Source: JACPIN01 sp964367085 | GTDB taxonomy: Archaea > Nanobdellota > Nanobdellia > SCGC-AAA011-G17 > ARS1403 | Length of the DNA: 24,109 bases | Assembly (NCBI GenBank): GCA_964367085.1 | Contig: CAYIWL010000007.1 | Coordinates: forward strand, 1 to 24,109 | Direction: 5' to 3' | The notes under the pieces: generated by a model | The model's input: only the letters and a program-made list of their open reading frames with translations | Told to the model about the DNA's origin: nothing | The model's database searches: none | Position numbers and translations under genes: made by a program | In this document: positions 8,248 to 13,697 of the stretch, piece after piece | How the letters are laid out: every line of letters starts with the position of its first letter | How positions within the stretch are numbered: the stretch's first letter is position 1

Positions 8248-9582
8248 ATGATAGAAGTTTGCGCAGTGGGCGGTTACAGCGAAGTCGGAAAGAACATGAC
8301 TGCTGTTAAGATTGATGATGAAGTCCTAATTTTCGATATGGGTGTTTTTCTGCCCGCTATAATAAATTATGAAGAAGAAGGTAACGATAGGAATAATCTA
8401 GATAGAGAGGGAATGATACATCTAGGTGCTGTCCCGGATGATTCTTGCATAGATGATTGGAAAGATAAAGTCAAAGGAATTCTTGTAGGCCATTGCCACC
8501 TAGACCATATAGCAGCCATTCCTTATTTAGCAGAGAGGTACAAAGCGCCAATATACGGAAGCCCGTTTACTATTGAAGTTATAAGGCAGATGTTAAATGA
8601 CGAGGACAAAAATATAAAAAACCCTTTAAAAGCAGTCAATATAAATTCAAAAGTTAACATCTCAAAAAAGATTACTGCAGAGTTCATTAATATAACTCAC
8701 AGCACTTTACAGACAACTATAATTGCCGTCCACTGCAAGTATGGAACATTAATCTATGCAAATGATTTCAAGTTCGATAACCATCCGGTTCTAGGAACAA
8801 AGCCAAACATTAAGAGGCTGAGAGAGCTTGGAAATGGGAACGTTATCTTGCTTATTTTAGATTCTTTATATGCTAACATAGAAATGAAAACCCCAAGCGA
8901 GAAAGTAGCAAGAGAGTTGCTTAGAGATGTAATGCTAGATACAGAATGTAAGGATAGCTTGATCATTGCAACTACATTTGCATCCCACATCCCGAGGATA
9001 AAAAGCGTCATGGATTTTGCAGCAGTAATGAGAAGAAAAGTTGTTATCTTCGGAAGAAGCATGATGAAGTACATCGCGTCTGCAGAAAAATGCAAGCTGA
9101 TTGACTTCAGCAAAAAAGCAGAGATAATCCCATATGCAAGGCATATAACCAGAAAGCTAAAAGACATTGAAAAGAACAGGAAAAAATACGTTTTAATTGT
9201 TACAGGCAATCAGGGAGAGCCAGACTCTGTTCTGAGCAAGATGCTTGATGGAAGGCTGCCGTTTAGATTTGAGCCTGCAGATCATGTAATCTTTTCTACA
9301 AAAGTTATTCCAGATCCAATAAATTTGGCAAATAGAAAAAAAATGGAAGAAAAATTAAGAGAAAGGAGAGTAAGAATATTCACAAACATCCATGTAAGCG
9401 GACATGCATCAAGAGAAGACCATCGGGATACTTTAAAGATTCTAAAGCCAAAGTATGTAATGCCTGCACACGACGGGAGAAAAAAGCAATTGTTCATGAA
9501 AGAGCTCGCAATGGAAGAAGGCTGGAAAGAAGATAAAGTTTTGTTAATGGATGATGGAAAAAAAGTAAGCTTAGAGATTTAA
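8248..9582 (+). CDS. rnj: Archaeal ribonuclease J (beta-CASP metallo-beta-lactamase RNase)
   Basis: Metal-dependent 5'-3' exoribonuclease of the beta-CASP family, acting in archaeal mRNA decay and rRNA maturation. From the ATG at 8248 the protein has 444 residues, the usual archaeal RNase J length, and starts MIEVCAVGGYSEVGKNMTAV as family members do. The zinc motif HCHLDH is at residues 82-87. The beta-CASP C-terminal motifs are HVSGHA (H382, H386) and PAHDG (H408). The frame is open for another 63 codons upstream, but that extension has no family-like sequence and overlaps the promoter region and the minus-strand 59-aa gene, so I reject it. The stop overlaps the converging Fic gene by 12 bases. 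Confidence 0.93.
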   Translation: MIEVCAVGGYSEVGKNMTAVKIDDEVLIFDMGVFLPAIINYEEEGNDRNNLDREGMIHLGAVPDDSCIDDWKDKVKGILVGHCHLDHIAAIPYLAERYKAPIYGSPFTIEVIRQMLNDEDKNIKNPLKAVNINSKVNISKKITAEFINITHSTLQTTIIAVHCKYGTLIYANDFKFDNHPVLGTKPNIKRLRELGNGNVILLILDSLYANIEMKTPSEKVARELLRDVMLDTECKDSLIIATTFASHIPRIKSVMDFAAVMRRKVVIFGRSMMKYIASAEKCKLIDFSKKAEIIPYARHITRKLKDIEKNRKKYVLIVTGNQGEPDSVLSKMLDGRLPFRFEPADHVIFSTKVIPDPINLANRKKMEEKLRERRVRIFTNIHVSGHASREDHRDTLKILKPKYVMPAHDGRKKQLFMKELAMEEGWKEDKVLLMDDGKKVSLEI

Positions 9583-10413
9583 TCTTTTCTTGTGCACTGC
9601 CAAATACCTTTTCATAAAATAATTTACAAAACCTTGCTCACCTTTGTTTAATGCTCTATAATAAGATTTTCTTTTTTTATATTCTATAATCAGCATAGGA
9701 TATTGACCCTGCCATAAGATAAGATTCATTAACAATCTTCCAATTCTTCCGTTACCATCGCCAAAAGGATGGGTCTTTTCAAATCTATAATGAGAAATTG
9801 CTGCTAATTCAACAGGATTAATATTACTTGAATTAACAAATCTGACAAGTTGTTTCATCAGTTTTTTAACATCCTGCCAGTCTGGCGCCCGATAATTTCC
9901 AATCCTAACAAGATAATCACGATATCTTCCTGCTATATCTTGTTTTGTTTCCCCAAATATTTTTTTGTGCCAATCTAGCATTAATCTATTTGAAACATTT
10001 TCTTTTTTCTTTAGCATCTCTAAAAAAACCTTAGCATGAAATTCTGCTTCTTTAACATCCCTTAGTGGTTTGTTAGGAGCCATTTTATCCTCAATGATTT
10101 CTCTAACTTCCTCTAGAGTTATCATTGACCCCTCTATTGCATTAGTATTATAAGTAAATGCTATTGCTATCTCTTCAAGCTCTCTTTCCTTTACTGAATC
10201 AGGGAACTTCTCCCACTCTTTTCGGAATTCATTTTTTATTTTTTCAAGTTTTTTATGCAATTCTATTTTTCCCTCTTTTAGCATCTCTTCTTTAATATCT
10301 TCGATGTTTTCCGGTATTGTTTTCCCCAAGTATCTTTCTTTTGTAACTATCTTTTTTCCTTTTCTATAAGAATGTTTTAGATAACAGTATCCTTTTTTCT
10401 CAATAATTTTCAT
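9571..10413 (-). CDS. Fic family protein (probable AMP-transferase)
   Basis: Fic-domain enzyme; most members transfer AMP from ATP to a hydroxyl side chain of a target protein. The active-site motif HPFGDGNGRIGR starts at H215 and is complete. Upstream, TNAIEG (residues 90-95) matches the [S/T]xxxE[G/N] inhibitory helix, and its N-terminal position makes this a class II, self-inhibited Fic protein. The ~80 residues before it are lysine/glutamate-rich and unassigned. ATG at 10411-10413, with GGTGA about 8 bases upstream and a TATA-like TATTTAAATA near 10436-10446. It belongs to the accessory stretch between RNase J and the tRNA-His gene. The target is unknown; either a toxin-like or a housekeeping regulatory role is possible. 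Confidence 0.9.
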   Translation of the reverse strand: MKIIEKKGYCYLKHSYRKGKKIVTKERYLGKTIPENIEDIKEEMLKEGKIELHKKLEKIKNEFRKEWEKFPDSVKERELEEIAIAFTYNTNAIEGSMITLEEVREIIEDKMAPNKPLRDVKEAEFHAKVFLEMLKKKENVSNRLMLDWHKKIFGETKQDIAGRYRDYLVRIGNYRAPDWQDVKKLMKQLVRFVNSSNINPVELAAISHYRFEKTHPFGDGNGRIGRLLMNLILWQGQYPMLIIEYKKRKSYYRALNKGEQGFVNYFMKRYLAVHKKRLNL

Positions 10414-10425
10414 ATTAATTCATCA

Positions 10426-10470
10426 CCCTACATTGTATTTAAATATTGCGTTTTTGTAAATTTTGTAGGG
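10426..10470. promoter_or_regulatory. Inverted repeat around the Fic promoter
   Basis: CCCTACA (10426-10432) and TGTAGGG (10464-10470) form a perfect 7-bp inverted repeat bracketing the TATA-like sequence of the Fic gene. Operator function is an inference from position only. Confidence 0.3.
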
Positions 10471-10628
10471 GGAAATAATTTTATCGATGTAAAAATTAAA
10501 ACAAAGAAATTTAGGTATCTACAAAACGGTGTAAAAATTTAATATTGCAAGGTACATACAGTGTATTGTAACATAAGGGGGACTTATAAAACAATACGTT
10601 TTTAAAGAAGATTTCACTTATTAAGGTT

Positions 10629-10892
10629 ATGAATAAAAAACAATGGTATGTATTAGCATTTATCTTTCTTATATTATTCTTACTTCTGGCTTGGACTGCT
10701 AATTTTTACGATGATGCTCAGTGGAACTTTGGTGATTTAGCAATAAAAACAGGTTCAGACTCTTCGATTTGGTCTATGGATACTATGATGATAAATGATA
10801 ATATTTATCGTATGGGTTCTTATTTTGCTTTTGCTTTAGCATTGGGATTTTATATTTGTGGTTTATTAGAGCCTCCACTTAAAAAAACCTAA
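10629..10892 (+). CDS. Small membrane protein (87 aa), unrecognised
   Basis: Two predicted transmembrane helices: residues 7-24 (YVLAFIFLILFLLLAWTA) and about 63-80 (GSYFAFALALGFYICGLL). Between them lies a ~38-residue polar loop rich in Asp, Trp and Met. The C-terminus is short and basic (PPLKKT). Two TATA candidates precede it: CTTATAAAA near 10583-10591, and TTTTTAAAG near 10599-10607, which would make the message leaderless. The last codons abut a fragment resembling the 3' end of a transposase gene (10890-10931), so the 3' end may have been reshaped by that element. No family recognised. Confidence 0.6.
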   Translation: MNKKQWYVLAFIFLILFLLLAWTANFYDDAQWNFGDLAIKTGSDSSIWSMDTMMINDNIYRMGSYFAFALALGFYICGLLEPPLKKT

Positions 10893-10931
10893 GTTTAATA
10901 ACTCTAATAATTTGTTCTTACCTAATTTCAT
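10890..10931 (-). pseudogene. Remnant of a transposase C-terminus
   Basis: On the minus strand this stretch reads KLGKNKLLELLNL, nearly identical to LGKNKLLELIKL in the C-terminus of the intact transposase about 300 bp away. The DNA differs mostly at third codon positions (GGT/GGC, AAC/AAT, AAA/AAG, TTA/TTG), as expected for a diverged relative and not a recent partial duplication. Nothing else of the transposase is recognisable beside it. Confidence 0.5.
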
Positions 10932-10992
10932 GTATTGTAAAGTTAAAGTAAAGAGACATAAAGGATATAAACATCAAAAATATTAGTTTATT

Positions 10993-11187
10993 ATGAAATA
11001 CAAATGTAAAAAATGTGGAAGCACAGAAGTAGATAGTTTAGAATTGAAGAAGTTTGGTGCAGAAGTAAATATTCGTAAAGATGGGAAAGAAGGAGCTTTT
11101 GAATCAAAAACAGAACCTGTAGGTAAAATCTTAGCTTGTAAAAAATGCGGTTTTGATGGTCAGCGTTCTGATTTCGATAGAATTTGA
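10993..11187 (+). CDS. Small zinc-ribbon protein (64 aa)
   Basis: Two CxxC pairs, C5/C8 (YKCKKCGS) and C49/C52 (ACKKCGFDG), make a zinc ribbon; the ~40 residues between are polar with several lysines and glutamates. Function unknown; such proteins usually bind nucleic acid or a protein partner. A TATA box (GATATAAAC, near 10963-10971) lies about 26 bases before the ATG, giving a leaderless message. The last 28 bases overlap the end of the converging transposase gene, so the C-terminal residues (QRSDFDRI) may derive from insertion of that element. Confidence 0.65.
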   Translation: MKYKCKKCGSTEVDSLELKKFGAEVNIRKDGKEGAFESKTEPVGKILACKKCGFDGQRSDFDRI

Positions 11188-12065
11188 TTACTTAACTTAA
11201 TCAGCTCCAACAACTTATTCTTGCCTAATTGTAAATTAGTAGCCAATTCATAAGGATATTTATTTATTGCTTGATGTTTTCGTAAAAAATTATAGTAGAT
11301 TTCATAGCCTTTCATAATTGCCTTGGCACTTTGTAAACTTCCAAATCCTCTCATGACTTTTATTCTTTCTCTTATTGAATTATGCAGTCTTTCTATCTTG
11401 TGGTTAAATCCTCTTTCTTTAGCGATAACGATATTATGGATTACCTTGCTCTTTGTTTTGCTTGTAGAATTATATGGAGATTGTAAACCAAATGTTTTCC
11501 TTAAAACTCTTGGATAACCCTGCAATCCATCAGTTGTTATTATTGTTACTTGCTCTCCTGTTTTTCTTTTTGCATTTGCCAAGACATTAGTAAGGTTTTG
11601 AATAGTTCTGCTTCTCATAAAATCAGAGCTAACCATATATCTTGTTTTGGTGTCCATGACATCTACAAACCAGCATTGCTTACCTTTTACTCTATCTTCC
11701 ATTTCATCACTCATTAATTCATGTCCAACTTTAAGATTTAAAGTATCTGTGAATTTTCCTATCTGTGTCATGTATTTTTGAATCCATCTTAATATGGACA
11801 TATGAGAAGCATTATGATTATAGAATATTCCTAAATGCTCTTGTGATTTTCTTAGTGACATTCCAGAGAAATACATATGCATGGCTTGAGTTATTTTTTG
11901 AGGATTATTACGCATTCTTATGAATCCTTCATTTTCTACAAACCTTTTCTTACAATCCTGACAATAATATCTTTGAATCTTGCCTCTGTTTTCGGTCTTT
12001 CTAAATCCTCGCTTAATTGTCTTGATTCCTTTACAATTCGGACAAGATATTTTTTGTTTTTTCAT
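11160..12065 (-). CDS. IS6/IS240-like DDE transposase with N-terminal zinc ribbon
   Basis: A 301-residue transposase. It begins with a zinc ribbon (CPNC at residues 8-11, YYCQDCKKRF about 30 residues later) and a helix-turn-helix-like region (MYFSGMSLRKSQEHLGI). The DDE catalytic domain follows: a first acidic block LMSDEMEDRVKGKQCWFVDV, a second in TTDGLQGYPR, and the glutamate in NHKIERLHNSIRERIKVMRG, which is the IS6-type signature. The frame is intact. Its TATA box (about 12088-12095, minus strand) lies between two TTAGGTACC repeats, suggesting repression. The stop codon lies just outside the best candidate terminal repeat, so the exact element ends are uncertain. Confidence 0.88.
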   Translation of the reverse strand: MKKQKISCPNCKGIKTIKRGFRKTENRGKIQRYYCQDCKKRFVENEGFIRMRNNPQKITQAMHMYFSGMSLRKSQEHLGIFYNHNASHMSILRWIQKYMTQIGKFTDTLNLKVGHELMSDEMEDRVKGKQCWFVDVMDTKTRYMVSSDFMRSRTIQNLTNVLANAKRKTGEQVTIITTDGLQGYPRVLRKTFGLQSPYNSTSKTKSKVIHNIVIAKERGFNHKIERLHNSIRERIKVMRGFGSLQSAKAIMKGYEIYYNFLRKHQAINKYPYELATNLQLGKNKLLELIKLSNQILSKSER

Positions 12066-12123
12066 ACATATTAGGTACCTACTATACTATATAAACATAT
12101 CGGTACCTAAAGCATTAGAACGC
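11163..12123. mobile_element. Probable insertion sequence (IS6-like), ends tentative
   Basis: Candidate terminal inverted repeats are GCGTTCTGAT (11163-11172) and ATTAGAACGC (12114-12123), matching at 9 of 10 positions. They bracket the transposase at about 0.96 kb, a typical size. The 8-bp flanks (GATGGTCA and ATTAGTAA) are not a convincing target duplication, and the transposase stop codon lies 1-3 bases outside the left repeat. The transposase is solid; the boundaries are not. Confidence 0.4.
12071..12110. promoter_or_regulatory. Paired TTAGGTACC operators flanking the transposase TATA box
   Basis: TTAGGTACC (12071-12079) and its inverted copy GGTACCTAA (12102-12110) lie symmetrically about the TATA box of the transposase gene, with centres about 31 bp apart, close to three helical turns. 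A third copy is at the promoter of the AbrB-like gene. Operator function is inferred from placement and repetition. Confidence 0.5.
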
Positions 12124-12132
12124 ATTAGTAAC

Positions 12133-12141
12133 TTTTAAATA
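12133..12141 (+). promoter_or_regulatory. TATA box of the caspase-like protease operon
   Basis: TTTTAAATA is centred about 29 bases before the ATG at 12166, giving a leaderless or nearly leaderless operon mRNA. Confidence 0.5.
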
Positions 12142-12165
12142 CCTTAACATTTTTATATAAGATAT

Positions 12166-12360
12166 ATGGATGAAAAAGGGTCTATAGAAAAAAGATTTAG
12201 AAAAATATATGCTTCCTTACCTATTAATGTTAGAACCGAAATAATTGTAGTAATTGATAAAAAACCTATTAGTTGGAATCTTGCTTTTGAAGAAATAGAA
12301 AGCGAAACAGATTTAAGTAAGAAAATACTTAAAATATTAAAAGAAATGGAGATTATTTAA
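12166..12360 (+). CDS. Small protein 1 of the protease operon (64 aa), unrecognised
   Basis: First gene of a tight three-gene operon; its stop is followed after one base by the ATG of the next gene. The protein is acidic/basic mixed, without membrane helices or cysteines: an N-terminal helix (SIEKRFRKIYASLP), a beta-like hydrophobic strand (EIIVVI), then a C-terminal helix (EIESETDLSKKILKILKEM). It resembles the next protein in length and layout, with a proline at residue 19 in both and a shared E-I-x-S...I pattern near the end, so the two may be paralogues. No family recognised. By position it could control, anchor or serve as substrate for the downstream protease. Confidence 0.7.
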   Translation: MDEKGSIEKRFRKIYASLPINVRTEIIVVIDKKPISWNLAFEEIESETDLSKKILKILKEMEII

Positions 12361-12361
12361 A

Positions 12362-12568
12362 ATGCCCTACTCTGAAGATATTAAAGAACTTGTAATTCAA
12401 AGGATTAAGGTAATGCCTTCTGATATAAAGCTATGTTTTGGTGGAGATGAGATGATATTATCTCAAAAAGACATGATTGAATTAATTAAATCTAATGATG
12501 AAATTGGAGAGGAGATAATAGAAATGCATTTAGATTATCTTAGGTCAATCAAAACTACGGTGATATAG
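12362..12568 (+). CDS. Small protein 2 of the protease operon (68 aa), unrecognised
   Basis: Second gene of the operon, one base from each neighbour. Layout: helix (EDIKELVIQRIKVMP), a short strand/turn with one cysteine (IKLCFGGDEMI), and an acidic C-terminal helix (MIELIKSNDEIGEEIIEMHLDYL). Proline 19 and the later E-L-I-K-S-N pattern line up with P19 and E-E-I-E-S-E of the first small protein. Strongly acidic overall toward the C-terminus. Function unknown; the pairing with a caspase-like protease suggests a partner or inhibitor, but this is inference. Confidence 0.7.
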   Translation: MPYSEDIKELVIQRIKVMPSDIKLCFGGDEMILSQKDMIELIKSNDEIGEEIIEMHLDYLRSIKTTVI

Positions 12569-12569
12569 T

Positions 12570-13220
12570 TTGGTATTTATAACCAGTTATGAAAAAGATT
12601 ATGTAACGAGCAATCTTCATCTATGGGCTACAGAAATTTATAATTTTGCAAAAGATAATGGTGTAAGTGCTGTACATTTTCATGATAAGCATAAATCAAA
12701 AGCAACAAAAGATAATGTGGAAAAATATCTTTCTAAAAAAAATCCTAAATTTGTTTTTATAAGTGGACATGGGGATGAAGAAAAAGTATGTGGGCATAAA
12801 GATGAACCAATCTTTATTTTTAATCATAATGAACACTTCCTAAAAAATAAAATAGTTTATATTGTAGCATGTGGTAGTGGAGAAAAATTAGGGTATTCAA
12901 TCGTAGATAATGGAAAAGCAAAAGCATTTATAGGATATAAAAAAAGATTTTGTATGCCTTATAATGAAGGTAGAGAGTGTACTCCTTTAAAAAATGATTT
13001 AGTCACTGCAATTAAAGAAACATCTAATGCAATACCAGAGTCTATAATTAAAGGTAAAACGGTAAATGAATCAATTAATTCTGCCAGGATTAAAGGATTT
13101 AAATGGAGAAAAGATTTTCAGAGAAGAGACCCTATTGACAAAGCAGAAACAATATTATGGGTACTTCATTATAATATCAGTTGTCTTTTTCCTTATGGCG
13201 ATTTAAACGCCTCAAGATGA
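12570..13220 (+). CDS. Caspase/CHAT-like cysteine protease (clan CD)
   Basis: A 216-residue protein with the two catalytic landmarks of clan CD proteases (caspases, gingipains, CHAT domains). A histidine sits at the end of a hydrophobic strand, FVFISGHGD (H67). A cysteine follows the next strand, IVYIVACGSG (C101). After it comes a segment LGYSIVDNGKAKAFIGY, like the CHAT pattern in which a helix and a strand ending in an 'avIG' motif follow the cysteine. The start is TTG at 12570, one base after the upstream stop; no ATG lies near the fold's beginning. No signal peptide or membrane helix is seen, so it should act in the cytoplasm. It ends in a 28-base overlap with the converging AbrB-like gene. 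Natural roles of relatives include regulated proteolysis and abortive defence; substrate and trigger here are unknown. Confidence 0.7.
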   Translation: MVFITSYEKDYVTSNLHLWATEIYNFAKDNGVSAVHFHDKHKSKATKDNVEKYLSKKNPKFVFISGHGDEEKVCGHKDEPIFIFNHNEHFLKNKIVYIVACGSGEKLGYSIVDNGKAKAFIGYKKRFCMPYNEGRECTPLKNDLVTAIKETSNAIPESIIKGKTVNESINSARIKGFKWRKDFQRRDPIDKAETILWVLHYNISCLFPYGDLNASR

Positions 13221-13381
13221 TTATTTTTTAGTCTAATTTCTCCTTTTTTTACTTTAACAAATAATTCTTGTCCTTCTTTAAAACCTGCTTCTTTAATATC
13301 TTTTGGTGAAATAACAACTACATATTTAGGGTATTCTTTATCACCAACTTTTCTTGATAATTGCTTTTGTAACCTTGTCAT
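13193..13381 (-). CDS. AbrB/SpoVT-type DNA-binding protein (62 aa)
   Basis: Short swapped-hairpin AbrB-like domain: MTRLQKQLSRKVGDKEYPKYVVVISPKDIKEAG followed by FKEGQELFVKVKKGEIRLK, matching the usual 'kyvvtIPkeirk.lglkeGd.v.v...g.i.l' order. These proteins bind DNA as dimers and commonly act as antitoxins or local repressors. Its TATA box (about 13403-13410, minus strand) is followed by a GGTACCTAA element before the start codon, the same motif as at the transposase promoter. It may therefore repress itself and the transposase. No PIN or other toxin is encoded next to it; the neighbour is the caspase-like protease, end to end. Confidence 0.75.
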   Translation of the reverse strand: MTRLQKQLSRKVGDKEYPKYVVVISPKDIKEAGFKEGQELFVKVKKGEIRLKNNHLEAFKSP

Positions 13382-13389
13382 AGAGGTGA

Positions 13390-13399
13390 TTAGGTACCG
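13390..13399. promoter_or_regulatory. TTAGGTACCG element at the AbrB-like promoter
   Basis: TTAGGTACCG lies between the TATA box and the start codon of the AbrB-like gene. It is an exact inverted copy of CGGTACCTAA at 12101-12110, 1.3 kb away on the other side of the protease operon. Placement suggests autorepression. Confidence 0.45.
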
Positions 13400-13572
13400 C
13401 TTATATTTATAGTTTTTGGTTTTTAATTTATTTAGAAAAAGCCCCTTTAATGTTACAATACATACAGATAGTTTTAAATACCATTATTTCTAATTATTCT
13501 TTACCATGAACAGAGTTGATTATCTTCATAAAGAGTAATTCTAGTTTTAATAGTTTGAACTCTGTGAAAAGT

Positions 13573-13580
13573 TTTTTATA
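13573..13580 (+). promoter_or_regulatory. TATA box of tRNA-His / hisS
   Basis: TTTTTATA is centred about 28 bases before the first base of the tRNA. No other clear promoter lies between the tRNA and hisS, so the two may share it. Confidence 0.55.
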
Positions 13581-13604
13581 TGCTCAGCAAGTAGAGAGAA
13601 GTAT

Positions 13605-13677
13605 GATGGGTATGGTGAAAGGGTTTTCACGCAAGCCTGTGGAGCTTGAGATCCGAGTTCAAGTCTCGGTATCCATC
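13605..13677 (+). tRNA. tRNA-His (anticodon GTG)
   Basis: A full cloverleaf can be drawn. Acceptor ATGGGTA (13606-13612) pairs with TATCCAT (13670-13676), with one G-U. D stem GTGA/TCAC with an 8-base loop. Anticodon stem CAAGC/GCTTG with loop CTGTGGA, giving anticodon GTG (13639-13641). T arm CCGAG-TTCAAGT-CTCGG. The extra G at position -1 (13605), which pairs with C73 (13677), is the tRNA-His identity element and confirms the call. CCA is not encoded (CTT follows). There is no intron. It lies 20 bases upstream of the histidyl-tRNA synthetase start. Confidence 0.95.
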
Positions 13678-13697
13678 CTTCAAAAAAGAGGTGAAAT

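Noticed and set aside
11155..12131. 8-bp target duplication around the insertion sequence
   Set aside because: The flanks GATGGTCA and ATTAGTAA do not match, so the boundaries are left tentative.
9571..13677. Integration of the accessory stretch at tRNA-His
   Set aside because: The genes lie on the 5' side of the tRNA, no duplicate of its 3' end was seen, and no integrase gene is present.
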